Assembly (NCBI GenBank): GCA_016281495.1
Contig: JAEEIU010000002.1
Coordinates: 124,001 to 188,000 of the forward strand
Length of the DNA: 64,000 bases
Direction of reading: 5' to 3'
DNA from: Treponema sp.
Lineage (GTDB): Bacteria; Spirochaetota; Spirochaetia; Treponematales; Treponemataceae
Shown here: positions 51,779 through 60,189 of the stretch, piece after piece
How the letters are laid out: each line of letters starts with the position of its first letter
How positions within the stretch are numbered: position 1 is the stretch's first letter
Program-made: the position numbers and the translations under genes
Notes under the pieces: generated by a model
Told to the model about the DNA's origin: nothing
The model's input: only the letters and a program-made list of their open reading frames with translations
The model's database searches: none

Positions 51779-52426
51779 TTACTTGTTGTCTTCCATCATA
51801 TCCCTAATATACTTGAAAACTAAAGAAGGTACAAGATACCGGATGCTCCTTCCATCGGCAATGCGGGTCCTGATTTCCGTGGAGCTTATCTCAAGAAGGG
51901 GATTATCCATATGCAGCGCCCCCTTGAACAGTTCTTCCCTTGAGGCATCAAAATTTGAGTCAAGGTTCGCATAGTCACCCTTGGGTTTGTTTGAGCTGGA
52001 TGATTTTGCCCCTCCATCGGGACGCAGGGCAAGAATCAGCTGGCATTTTTCAGACAGTTCCTTTGCCTTATGCCACAGATGAAAGCCGGGAAGCAAATCA
52101 CTTCCCATTATCAGGCCGATTTTTCCTTCAAGCTCAGATGAATATTTTTCTTCCAGATAACAGATTGTATCGTATGTGTATGAGACTCCACCGCGGTCAA
52201 TCTCGCATGACTCTGCCTCAAAACGCTCATCTCCCTCACATGCAAGCCGTGTCATCTCAAGCCTGTCCCGTGCAGAAAAACCTCCGACCATTTCTTTGTG
52301 CGGAGGAACAAAAGCCGGAATGAACAGGACCCTGTCATATCCCAAAGTTGAACACACTTCATCCGCCAGAACCAGATGTCCCACATGAATCGGATTAAAA
52401 GAGCCGCCAAGAACTGCTATCTTCAC
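51779..52426 (-). CDS. nadD: Nicotinate-nucleotide adenylyltransferase
   Basis: NadD adenylates nicotinate mononucleotide in NAD synthesis. The protein has 215 residues. The nucleotide motif GGSFNPIHVGHLVLADEV holds the (H/T)xGH signature. Near the C-terminus are LEISSTEIRTRIADGRSIRY and the ISSTxIR motif. A short insertion rich in Ser and Lys occurs in the middle (about 130-150). It begins two bases after the obgE stop. Confidence 0.95.
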   Translation of the reverse strand: MKIAVLGGSFNPIHVGHLVLADEVCSTLGYDRVLFIPAFVPPHKEMVGGFSARDRLEMTRLACEGDERFEAESCEIDRGGVSYTYDTICYLEEKYSSELEGKIGLIMGSDLLPGFHLWHKAKELSEKCQLILALRPDGGAKSSSSNKPKGDYANLDSNFDASREELFKGALHMDNPLLEISSTEIRTRIADGRSIRYLVPSLVFKYIRDMMEDNK

Positions 52427-52428
52427 CT

Positions 52429-53559
52429 CTATGCCTCCGATCCGGGGAACTGTTCTTCCATGCTGTCGTCAACGGACCTTTCCGCCATAAAGCTTGACTT
52501 TACAGGAACATCACCGGATGATGCATGATTTTTTCCAGGAGATTTGAGCCGTTCCATCTGACTTACAAGAGAAATGATTTCATTCCTTGCTTCATCAATG
52601 TTCTGCCTTGCCGCAACTGAGACAGGAATGACCTTCGTGTCCTTTTCTTCCGCATGAATGATTTCCACCAGCTCACGGGCATGATCCATGGCACCTTCAA
52701 TGTCTATCTTGTTGCAGAGTACGATTCTTGGTTTTTGCAAAAGGCCTTCGCTAAAATCGTTCAATTCCTTTAAGAGCTGGCTGTATGCCGTCTTGTAATT
52801 GGGAGCGGAACAGTCAATCATAAAGAGGAGGCATGCCGTTCTGGAAATGTGCTTTAGGAAACGGATTCCAAGACCTGCCCCCTGCGATGCACCTTCGATT
52901 ATTCCAGGAATGTCCGCTATGATCAAGTCGCTTTCCGCATCAACATGAAGTACCCCCAGATTCGGAATCTTGGTCGTAAACGGATATGGGGCAATCTTTG
53001 GCCTTGCGTTTGTAAATAGGTCCAGCAGACTGGATTTTCCCGCATTTGGGAATCCCACAAGACCTACGTCCGCCATAATCGAAAGCTCAACCTTTAATAC
53101 CTTTTCTTCTCCCGGTTTTCCCGGATGTGCATAGCGTGGAGCCTGATTCGTGCTTGATTTAAAATGAACGTTTCCCCAGCCGCCTTTTCCGCCTTCAAGA
53201 AAAACAAAAACCTCATCCTCGCTGTCCGTTGCAAAATCGTGGATTACCTCACCGGTTTCAGAATCCTTTAGGGTTGTTCCTGGAGGTACTGGAATCACGA
53301 CATCGTCTCCATCTTTTCCATAACGGTTCCAGCCCTGACCGTCGCCGCCGTTCTTTGCCTTGAAGATGGGATGATAGCGCAAGTGTGCAAGAGTACGCAG
53401 GTTACGCTTTACGCAGAACACGACATTGCCTCCCCTGCCACCGTCACCGCCGTTGGGTCCACCGTTGGGAATGTATTTCTCGCGCCGGAATGAAATGCAA
53501 CCGTTGCCGCCTTTTCCGGAAATGACCGTAATGGTCGCCTCGTCAGCAAACTGAATCAT
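52429..53559 (-). CDS. obgE: GTPase Obg
   Basis: ObgE acts in 50S assembly and the stringent response. The protein has 376 residues. The Gly-rich Obg fold covers residues 1-158 (GKGGNGCISFRREKYIPNGG, then GGDGGRGGNVVF). The G domain follows (GFPNAGKSSLLDLF, then DIPGIIEGASQGAGLG, then NKID). The C-terminal tail is short and Ser/Asp-rich, so no OCT domain is present. A terminator lies between rpmA and obgE, so expression is probably reduced relative to rpmA. Confidence 0.96.
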   Translation of the reverse strand: MIQFADEATITVISGKGGNGCISFRREKYIPNGGPNGGDGGRGGNVVFCVKRNLRTLAHLRYHPIFKAKNGGDGQGWNRYGKDGDDVVIPVPPGTTLKDSETGEVIHDFATDSEDEVFVFLEGGKGGWGNVHFKSSTNQAPRYAHPGKPGEEKVLKVELSIMADVGLVGFPNAGKSSLLDLFTNARPKIAPYPFTTKIPNLGVLHVDAESDLIIADIPGIIEGASQGAGLGIRFLKHISRTACLLFMIDCSAPNYKTAYSQLLKELNDFSEGLLQKPRIVLCNKIDIEGAMDHARELVEIIHAEEKDTKVIPVSVAARQNIDEARNEIISLVSQMERLKSPGKNHASSGDVPVKSSFMAERSVDDSMEEQFPGSEA

Positions 53560-53575
53560 AAAAAAACCTTCCGTT

Positions 53576-53612
53576 AAAAAAAATACCCAGCATGATTATT
53601 CACACTGGGCAT
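53576..53612 (-). terminator. Terminator or attenuator between rpmA and obgE
   Basis: On the minus strand GCCCAG at about 53605-53610 pairs with CTGGGT at 53585-53590, followed by eight Ts (53576-53583). Part of the rplU operon transcription should end here. Confidence 0.7.
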
Positions 53613-53638
53613 CGAACAATGGTCAGATTGGTACAAAC

Positions 53639-53902
53639 TTAGTTTGCAGCAGCTACGGCTTCGATAGAAACAATCTTGCGGTTTCTGCGTTCACCGTAAA
53701 CAACTTTTCCGTCTGCAATTGCATAAAGGGTATCGTCTCCGCCCCTCTTTACATTGTCACCCGGATGGATGTGGGTTCCGCGCTGTCTTACCAGAACTGA
53801 ACCAGCACTTACCAATTCTCCGCCATATCTCTTTACGCCCAAACTTTTGGGATTTGAATCACGGCCGTTTTTTGCACCGCTACCACCTTTACTACGTCCC
53901 AT
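53639..53902 (-). CDS. rpmA: 50S ribosomal protein L27
   Basis: L27 reaches the peptidyl-transferase centre with its N-terminus. The protein has 87 residues, starting [25 protein letters not shown] lies six bases before the ATG. The N-terminus has no cleavable extension of the kind found in Firmicutes, although a Prp protease is encoded next to it. The remainder ([32 protein letters not shown]) is fully conserved. Confidence 0.97.
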   Translation of the reverse strand: MGRSKGGSGAKNGRDSNPKSLGVKRYGGELVSAGSVLVRQRGTHIHPGDNVKRGGDDTLYAIADGKVVYGERRNRKIVSIEAVAAAN

Positions 53903-53934
53903 TTTAATCCTCCGCTGAACTGAATCAGCCTAAA

Positions 53935-54276
53935 TTATTCAATTTCTTCTCGCATCTGCACGTTGTCCGGATATTCACAAGTCAGATCACCAAAACCTGT
54001 CCTTAAAAAATCCGCCACGCACTTGAGCCTTCCCTTCAATTCAGGGTCAGCCGGATATTCACATTCCACATGGAAAGCGAGTGTTCCCCTTGTGGAAACA
54101 TCCTTTTTTACAGTCAGAGCCTGCGTTGATTCCAGAACTTCAATCGCCGTACGCATCAGACTTGATTCCGCCGCACAAACGATGTCATTGCCCCTTTTCG
54201 CAAACTCCGCATGACCTGTGGCCACACAACTCTTTATGCAGCCTTCCCGGTCACAAACCAAAAGTACCGACGTCAC
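53935..54276 (-). CDS. prp: Prp-type cysteine protease
   Basis: A 113-residue protein of the YsxB/Prp family, usually encoded between rplU and rpmA. The catalytic pair is intact: H22 in TGHAEFAKRGNDIVC and C34 in the same segment. Prp in Staphylococcus removes the N-terminal extension of L27. The L27 here has no extension, so either Prp processes another substrate or has been kept for another job. It starts just after rplU (5-base gap). Confidence 0.92.
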   Translation of the reverse strand: MTSVLLVCDREGCIKSCVATGHAEFAKRGNDIVCAAESSLMRTAIEVLESTQALTVKKDVSTRGTLAFHVECEYPADPELKGRLKCVADFLRTGFGDLTCEYPDNVQMREEIE

Positions 54277-54281
54277 CGATT

Positions 54282-54602
54282 TTAGATTGCAATGTCCTTA
54301 ACGGTAACTTTGGTATACTGTTCGCGGTGTCCATGAAGACGGTGATAGTCCTTCTTGCTCTTGTACTTGAGGACCAGAACCTTCTTGTCCTTGAATGTTT
54401 CACCAACTTCTACAGTTACCTTTGCACCCTTAACATAAGGAGTACCAACGGAAACCTTGTCACCATCGCTAACTAAAAGAACTGAATCAATGGTAATTGT
54501 GTCGCCAGCCTTTGCTTCGCTTTCGTCAATTCTGTCAACTGTAAGGACGGCGTCTTTTTCAGCCTTGTACTGATTGCCTTTATACTCAACAATTGCGTAC
54601 AT
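54282..54602 (-). CDS. rplU: 50S ribosomal protein L21
   Basis: L21 binds 23S rRNA domain VI. The protein has 106 residues: MYAIVEYKGNQYKAEKDAVL, then TVGTPYVKGAKVTVEV-like segment, and YKSKKDYHRLHGHREQYTKV, the signature of L21. It is first in the operon. A structured leader and a good promoter lie upstream. Confidence 0.97.
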   Translation of the reverse strand: MYAIVEYKGNQYKAEKDAVLTVDRIDESEAKAGDTITIDSVLLVSDGDKVSVGTPYVKGAKVTVEVGETFKDKKVLVLKYKSKKDYHRLHGHREQYTKVTVKDIAI

Positions 54603-54692
54603 TTTAAAACCTCTATGTATGCTATTTTGCCACAGGGAGTAACGGGTTCCCTATAGGCCAATTCCACTTGTGCCCTATATGCACAATAAGTG
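54603..54692 (-). promoter_or_regulatory. L21 leader region
   Basis: About 90 bases between the predicted start and rplU contain a stem-loop (54629-54659 on the minus strand; GCC and AGGGA pair with TCCCT and GGC). Many bacteria have a structured rplU leader that may bind L21. This hairpin fits that idea but no match to the family was computed. Confidence 0.5.
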
Positions 54693-54698
54693 TAAATG

Positions 54699-54728
54699 AT
54701 TTTATCAGATTTTAGCGGTTAAAGTCAA
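54699..54728 (-). promoter_or_regulatory. Promoter of the rplU operon
   Basis: On the minus strand TTGACT (54723-54728), 18 bases, TAAAAT (54699-54704). Confidence 0.65.
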
Positions 54729-54765
54729 GACGTAAACGCGGATAATTAGGAATTAAGATTGCCTT

Positions 54766-54903
54766 GCCAGTATGTCATTGCCGTGCTCGACACGGCAATC
54801 TATCGGTGACCTACCAGGCCAGCGGAGGATCCCGGATCAAGTCCGGGATGACAATGCCTGTTTGTCCGGGATGACAATGTTTGTTTGTCCGGGATGACGG
54901 TGC
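54766..54903. repeat. Cluster of hairpin repeats and a 23-bp tandem
   Basis: GTCATTGCCGTGCTCGACAC forms a hairpin with CGGCAAT. A GATCCCGG/CCGGGAT hairpin around TCAAG follows. Then GTCCGGGATGACAATG with a short tail is repeated in 23-bp steps at 54841, 54864 and 54887 (2.5 copies). No ORF. The gap 54603-54924 contains only this and the rplU leader and promoter. Confidence 0.65.
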
Positions 54904-54924
54904 ATACAAAACAAATTCCACGTT

Positions 54925-55590
54925 TCACATGATCTTTTCCAGCTTTATTTTCATTTCCATGTTAAATTCTTTGTTAAACTCTTCAAACATTTGGATGAGA
55001 CTATTGGGAAAATCCTTGTCCATTATGAACATTGCGGAGGCAGAAACTGCTTTTCCTTCCCCACGCTTAAAGGACACTGTCACAGGATAGGCATCCTTAA
55101 AGGTAAAAATATATATGCAGTCTTCCTTTAGCTCATCACTGTCGAATACCAAGCCGGAAACAAGCACACTAGACAATGCCATATCATTAACACCGTTTCG
55201 GGAATTCCAAAGCGAGGCAAAGCTCAAAAACACTTGTCCTTCCATTTCTTCCCTGATCCGTGGAGTTAAAACACTCAGGTCATAGTCTACCATGTCGGCC
55301 ATAAGCTGTATTACGGAACTTGAAGAATCCTTTACAAGCCTGTAAACTGCGGTCGGTTTTGAATAATCTCCGTCCTTTATCTTCTTTGCATTTTCCTTCA
55401 CATTAAAACTATCGCTCAGGAACATTTCTATATAGGCATCACACGAAGCCTTTTCCAGCATAAGGTCAATGAGAGCAAGCCCCTGCTCCATCAAAGTCTT
55501 TTCCTTGGGGGATTCTTCCTTTGCACGCGGTTTGGCAAAAACCATCAGACATGCCAGAGATAAAACCATAATCAAAGCAAACTTTTTCAT
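54925..55590 (-). CDS. Secreted hypothetical protein
   Basis: The ATG at 55590 (MKKFALIMVLSLACLMVFAK) gives 221 residues with a signal peptide, cleaved near 19. An earlier ATG at 55599 overlaps the ribosome site. The mature part is helical at first (TLMEQGLALIDLMLEKASCD), then strand-rich (CIYIFTFKDAYPVTVSFKRG), and ends in a helix. It may be a periplasmic sensor-like protein. No family is recognised. The 7-bp tandem repeat lies in its upstream region. Confidence 0.72.
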   Translation of the reverse strand: MKKFALIMVLSLACLMVFAKPRAKEESPKEKTLMEQGLALIDLMLEKASCDAYIEMFLSDSFNVKENAKKIKDGDYSKPTAVYRLVKDSSSSVIQLMADMVDYDLSVLTPRIREEMEGQVFLSFASLWNSRNGVNDMALSSVLVSGLVFDSDELKEDCIYIFTFKDAYPVTVSFKRGEGKAVSASAMFIMDKDFPNSLIQMFEEFNKEFNMEMKIKLEKIM

Positions 55591-55643
55591 AAACAACACC
55601 TCACATTCATGTTACAGGAAATGGGAAAATTGAGCAAGGCCAG

Positions 55644-55713
55644 ATAATTCATAATTCATAATTCATAATTCATAATTCATAATTCATAATTCATAATTCT
55701 TAATTCTTAATTC
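55644..55713. repeat. 7-bp tandem repeat, 8 x ATAATTC plus 2 x TTAATTC
   Basis: ATAATTC is repeated eight times at 55644-55699, followed by TTAATTC twice (55700-55713) and a partial copy. It lies between divergent genes, 32 bases before the -35 box of the lipoprotein gene at 55781. Short TAATTCG repeats occur again after that gene (56708-56729). Confidence 0.85.
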
Positions 55714-55745
55714 TTAATTACTCCTCCAGCCTACAGGCCAAATGA

Positions 55746-55773
55746 TTGACATTTTTGGCGTTAAATGTACAAT
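55746..55773 (+). promoter_or_regulatory. Promoter of the lipoprotein gene, likely leaderless
   Basis: A perfect TTGACA (55746-55751), 16 bases, TACAAT (55768-55773), then seven bases to ATG 55781. No room for a ribosome site. Confidence 0.6.
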
Positions 55774-55780
55774 TAATTGC

Positions 55781-56710
55781 ATGAAAGCATTTATCAGACT
55801 TACTAACAGAACACTTTTGACCGCATGCGGGGCTTTTCTTGCCCTTGCAGTTTTAACAGGATGTCCGGAAGACAAAAAGGACTCAAAGAAAGAAGAACAG
55901 CCCCAGGTTTTAACTCAGGCCCCGGAAACTAACTCTACGCCAGTTGCCGCCGAACCGGTTGCAGCCGAACCTGCTGAAGAAGCAAAGCCTGTGGAGGAAA
56001 CCAAAAAGGAAGAGCCGAAAGAAGCCGAGAAACCCTTTACCCAGATGACTGTCGCAGATTTTGATGCGGATGAATGCAGGGTTGATCCGGTTTCATTTTC
56101 AAATTACGCAAACAAGGACCACCCGGGTGTAAACCCAGTTTTCTATATCCTCGGTTTTTCTGACGACGGAAAGGTAGCTTACTCCTACTGGTTCCCCAAT
56201 GAAGGAAGGGGCGGCACCGATTACTTCTTCTACATCCAGAGCCTTGTTACCGACAAGTTTTTGTTCTCGGAAAACCACTCTGACGAATATGGAGTTCCAG
56301 GCGATAGCGATGAGATGACCAACTACCTTAAATTCAAATCAAAGAAGATAGACCAGGCGCTCAAGGACAACAAGATTCAAAAGGTTGACTGGAAGTTCCA
56401 CAAGTTCCCGATATCTTTCAACGGCAGCAGCTACAACATAAAGGTTGACTCAAAGACAAGAGACGCAGACAATTATTTTGGTCAGGTCATGGATTTCTCA
56501 ATTATCGCAGACAAAGACGGAAAAAGCAAAAAGACCCTTACAAGCAACAAGGAAAGGATGATATACGACGTGTTCCCCTGCGGCTATGCCCTTAACCCCC
56601 TTGAAGAAGGAAGGGCCATGATCATCTATGCCGAAATCGGACCTGCCTTTGAAAACGTTCAGGTGGAATACTCCATTACAGGCTGTGACCTGGGATACGG
56701 GTTTAAATAA
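55781..56710 (+). CDS. Lipoprotein with Pro/Glu-rich linker
   Basis: The ATG at 55781 gives 309 residues. The frame opens at 55742 but that start lies in the promoter. A lipoprotein signal ends at LAVLTGC (C28). Residues 30-90 are a flexible linker rich in Pro, Ala, Glu and Lys (EPVAAEPAEEAKPVEETKK), typical for spanning the periplasm. The globular part (residues 95-309) contains FYILGFSDDGKVAYSYWFPN and RGGTDYFFYIQSLVTDKF, which resemble WD or beta-propeller strands. No enzymatic motifs. A strong terminator follows. The transcript is likely leaderless. Confidence 0.75.
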   Translation: MKAFIRLTNRTLLTACGAFLALAVLTGCPEDKKDSKKEEQPQVLTQAPETNSTPVAAEPVAAEPAEEAKPVEETKKEEPKEAEKPFTQMTVADFDADECRVDPVSFSNYANKDHPGVNPVFYILGFSDDGKVAYSYWFPNEGRGGTDYFFYIQSLVTDKFLFSENHSDEYGVPGDSDEMTNYLKFKSKKIDQALKDNKIQKVDWKFHKFPISFNGSSYNIKVDSKTRDADNYFGQVMDFSIIADKDGKSKKTLTSNKERMIYDVFPCGYALNPLEEGRAMIIYAEIGPAFENVQVEYSITGCDLGYGFK

Positions 56711-56741
56711 TTCGTAATTCGTAATTCGCAGTCGTTTTTTT

Positions 56742-56793
56742 AATCAGCAGCTGGTAATTGACTGAACAAGTACCAACTGCTGATTTTTTTTTT
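56742..56793 (+). terminator. Rho-independent terminator of the lipoprotein gene
   Basis: AATCAGCAG(C)TGGTA (56742-56755) pairs with TACCA(A)CTGCTGATT (56771-56785), followed by ten Ts. It lies between two convergent genes and the T-run touches the end of the minus-strand gene. Confidence 0.85.
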
Positions 56794-59700
56794 ACTTTAC
56801 ATTCACATCTATCTTCTTGATTTCACCGGTTCTGCAGAAGAGGGACTGGCTCAATTCCTTTGAAAGAATCTTACCATCGATTTTTTCCTTTCCGTTTTCC
56901 TTGGTTACTTCAATTGATGCCTCTCCGCTGGTCTTGTGGTAGACGACCGGAACTCCGCACCAAGTGAATGAAATCTTTCCGTCAGACGAATACTCATCCG
57001 CCTTCAAAATCCTCGGGTTGAATTTTCCGCATCCGTTTTCGATTGAAACTCCAAGCTCACCCCAGCGGGTCAAAACTTCTTCCTTTACCTGACCTGTCAT
57101 GCCGGGCTGTTTTGCTCCCTGTCCAAGCGGTGTATGGGAATATGGATCCGTTGGGAAGGCGCCGTAGATTTCCGGAGTCTTGTTAAAGCTCAGGCCAGAA
57201 CGGATGTCGTAGTATGCCTGAATCAATTTGTCAGCGCAGGGATTACCCTGATCAAGTGCGGCAAATGCATTTTCCTGAACGGCAAGAAGCAGCTTGCTCA
57301 CCATGTGCCAGTAAATGCTTCCGAGTCCTTCGTATGCGTAGAAAGTTCCGGAGCGTCCGGTAAAGTTCTGGTGGCGGAATGTCTTTTCGTACAGTTCTTC
57401 CAGTGCCTTGACTTCTTCTGCACTTGGCTTTTTGTCCTGTGGCAGGGATTCGACATATTCCTTCATTACGCGGGCATTTGTAAAGTCCGGGTTAAAGTGG
57501 AAGTTTCCGTCGTCATCCTCACGCAAAATTGAATTTCCTGAGCGTTCGATAAGGGGCTTTAGGCTTGAACAGTCTGAGGCAGGAATGCAGTTCTTTACCA
57601 TGAACAGCGGAAGTTCCTTGTTTGGATAAAGGGTGTAGGAGTTCTGCCTCTTTTCGTACATGGCGCTTGACTTGAGTGCGTCCACCACTTCCAGAACCTG
57701 CTCCGGTGTAAGGAGGCCTGCTGAAAGAATGGCAACCTGACCTTCAAGCATTTCCTGAAGGCGGGAAACCTTCATCTCATCCCCCTGAATCTTTAGCGTG
57801 TTGTATGTATGGTAAAGTCCGTCATCCCTCTTGTTTTCTGCAATGGAAAGCTCAACAATATTCTGAATGTCCTTGAGGATTTTTACCAGCGCATTGCGTT
57901 CAATTTTATCAGACTGGCCGACATACCCCTGTGCATAAAGGGATTCCCTCTGTTCCTGGAACAAAAGGCCTGCCGCATCTGTAAACTTCTTTCTTGCCTC
58001 ATCATCATGAATGCATTTTCCGTCCGCATTTTTTGCATAGAGTTCGCCCAATCCAAGAAGGCATTTTGCCGTTGAATGTGGAAGAGTAAAATCATTTTGT
58101 GGAGCGTCTGCATAAAGCTGAATCAGGAAAGAAAGCATGCGCCTAAGGTAACACAACGTAACAACGGAAAGTCCCCATCCTGCAAGCGCATTGTTGGCAT
58201 CGTTCCATTCGGGACGCTGGGTGTTCATCCAGATTCCTCCACCTGGGACAAAGTTTGCCGCCTTTGCAATTATTATCTGGAGAATCTTTGCCGTAAAGGA
58301 AACGAGTGCAACTTCTCCGTCTTCATCCTGAACAAGTTTTTTGTCGCTGCCCTCCGCATTCGATTTTGCAAACAGAGTGTCACTCAACTTCTGGTCAAAC
58401 ACAAGGGAGTTCCTCGGGTCAAGGCAAATGTCTTTGTATGACTTAAGTCTGTATGGAATGTTGGAGCTTGAATAAAGTGCCATGTCAAGCTCGCCCAAAA
58501 GTTCCGTGCGGTTAAGGTTTGAATAAAGTTCAAGCAGCTTCTGAAGATATATTACCTGATGGTCGCCCCAATAGCCGAACTGAGCCCATGGATTGTCGGG
58601 TTCCGGCACTTCCCAGTCAACACCCTGTCTTGTAATGCGGTAGGGGTTGAATCCGTCTGCCGTCATTGCATTAAGGAATTTGGCGGTAATGTTCTGAATG
58701 TATTCGGGATATGAATAGCTTAAGGCCTCCCAGTTCTGGAAGATGTCACGCCAGTTTCCCTCGTAATTCAGGATTGGCTTTCCTTCTCCGTCCTGAAGCT
58801 TGATGTTGAATTTATTCCATGGACGGCTCGGGTCGCCGTGTCTGCGGGAGAATGTGATCGGAAGATATTCCAAAAAGAGCCTCTGCAGCTGCCTGTCACG
58901 TGACTTGAAGATTGTATCCTTGAAAACTGTGTACTGGCAGGGCTTATCCTTGTCCATTGAAACCAAAAGCGACTTTACGTCCTGAACCTTTGACTTGTTC
59001 CTCTGGCTGATGAATTTGATGAAATCACTTGGAACGATGCAGCCATTGTCAGCGAAAATTCCTCCGCGCATTATGTTGAACATTACGTTTGCACGGTGGT
59101 GGGCCACAGTCATCTTTGCGTTTCCGTCCTGAATTCCGTCGGCCTGAGCGATGATGTCGGTCATCATTTTTTCTCCGGCATCCACATCGGCTTCCAGAGC
59201 GGTAACCGCCTTCTTCCTGTCAGTTATGGCATGTTCAAGATGAACGATTTTCTTTGCATCAAGAGTCGTGTCAAAAACCTGATACCATGAGTTTACCTGA
59301 GAGGGTGTCAAGGTTAGTTTTTTCCAGATGAAGCATGAAGGGCGTTTTCCCTTTAGCACAGTGTCAGATTCAAGTTTGTCTTTGCTTTCCTTGCTGAAGG
59401 GATCCTCGGCAAAAACGATTGGAGCCTCGTTGGATACGATTACCTTTTCTTCTGTAGAAAACCAGCATGTGTTGGCGTAAAGTCCCTCGCTGGGTTCAGC
59501 CTTGTCGGTGAGGACGGAAGAAAGTGTAAAAAGGGCTACATTGTATTTTGTGTCAATGTCTGTCTTTTTATATGCGTCAAGAAGAACGCTGTTGTTGTTC
59601 TGCAGTTCGGAAGTTGTGGAAGCGGGCATGATGTTCTGTGCGCCGTCAAGAATGCAAAGCTGAACGTCCCTGTTTCCAAGATTCTGGATTACAGACTTGC

Positions 59701-60157
59701 GCACCAAACCAAAGGCCTGAGAAGAAGTCCATCCATAACGGAATGAAAGATTCAGGTTTTCATTGATTTCCTCAAACCAGATTTTTGTACCGTTCAGGTT
59801 TTTGTAGAGGTTGCGACTGATTCCCTTTTCTGCCCTTGCCCTTTGAGCGGCTGTAAACGAAAGGCTTGCAAAGGGTTCCCAGACAACAAGTTCATCCCCA
59901 TTCTTTACCGCTATTGCAGTATAGGGACCCGTACAGTTCTTTGCATCGGAAACCTTGTCTGCGGTGTAATATGGAAAAATTGCATGCTCACGGTCAATAC
60001 GGCCTGCAGTAACTCCGCCATAAGACCAGCAGAAATTCCACACGTCGGAAGAACTCGTAATCGTCATGAAGAAATCTTCCATGTGGTCATAGTTTTCGAT
60101 TTTGTAAAAATCCTCGCCGTCCAGCTTGACAAATCCGCCGTTTACAGTCTTGCTCAT
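56792..60157 (-). CDS. Large cytosolic protein, possible alpha6/alpha6-barrel carbohydrate enzyme
   Basis: The ATG at 60157 (MSKTVNGGFVKLDGEDFYKI) with GGAGGAG upstream gives 1,121 residues and no signal peptide. Residues 1-290 are strand-rich with FFMTITSSSDVWNFCWSYGG and an NLSFRYGWTSSQAFGLVRKS stretch, like the beta-sandwich domain of glycoside phosphorylases (GH94). The central part is helical and contains YEGNWRDIFQNWEALS, GFNPYRITRQGVDWEVPEPD, and WAQFGYWGDHQVIYLQKL, with the look of an alpha6/alpha6 barrel. I cannot assign a GH number. It is probably an intracellular sugar phosphorylase or hydrolase; the substrate is unknown. The next gene upstream on the same strand is thrH, 32 bases away. 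Confidence 0.65.
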   Translation of the reverse strand: MSKTVNGGFVKLDGEDFYKIENYDHMEDFFMTITSSSDVWNFCWSYGGVTAGRIDREHAIFPYYTADKVSDAKNCTGPYTAIAVKNGDELVVWEPFASLSFTAAQRARAEKGISRNLYKNLNGTKIWFEEINENLNLSFRYGWTSSQAFGLVRKSVIQNLGNRDVQLCILDGAQNIMPASTTSELQNNNSVLLDAYKKTDIDTKYNVALFTLSSVLTDKAEPSEGLYANTCWFSTEEKVIVSNEAPIVFAEDPFSKESKDKLESDTVLKGKRPSCFIWKKLTLTPSQVNSWYQVFDTTLDAKKIVHLEHAITDRKKAVTALEADVDAGEKMMTDIIAQADGIQDGNAKMTVAHHRANVMFNIMRGGIFADNGCIVPSDFIKFISQRNKSKVQDVKSLLVSMDKDKPCQYTVFKDTIFKSRDRQLQRLFLEYLPITFSRRHGDPSRPWNKFNIKLQDGEGKPILNYEGNWRDIFQNWEALSYSYPEYIQNITAKFLNAMTADGFNPYRITRQGVDWEVPEPDNPWAQFGYWGDHQVIYLQKLLELYSNLNRTELLGELDMALYSSSNIPYRLKSYKDICLDPRNSLVFDQKLSDTLFAKSNAEGSDKKLVQDEDGEVALVSFTAKILQIIIAKAANFVPGGGIWMNTQRPEWNDANNALAGWGLSVVTLCYLRRMLSFLIQLYADAPQNDFTLPHSTAKCLLGLGELYAKNADGKCIHDDEARKKFTDAAGLLFQEQRESLYAQGYVGQSDKIERNALVKILKDIQNIVELSIAENKRDDGLYHTYNTLKIQGDEMKVSRLQEMLEGQVAILSAGLLTPEQVLEVVDALKSSAMYEKRQNSYTLYPNKELPLFMVKNCIPASDCSSLKPLIERSGNSILREDDDGNFHFNPDFTNARVMKEYVESLPQDKKPSAEEVKALEELYEKTFRHQNFTGRSGTFYAYEGLGSIYWHMVSKLLLAVQENAFAALDQGNPCADKLIQAYYDIRSGLSFNKTPEIYGAFPTDPYSHTPLGQGAKQPGMTGQVKEEVLTRWGELGVSIENGCGKFNPRILKADEYSSDGKISFTWCGVPVVYHKTSGEASIEVTKENGKEKIDGKILSKELSQSLFCRTGEIKKIDVNVK

Positions 60158-60189
60158 ATGCTCCTCCACAAGTCTTTTCCGTACAGGGT

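Noticed and set aside
55644-55713. 7-bp repeats as a CRISPR or origin iteron array
   Set aside because: The units are too short, have no spacers, and no dnaA/rep gene or DnaA box is nearby.
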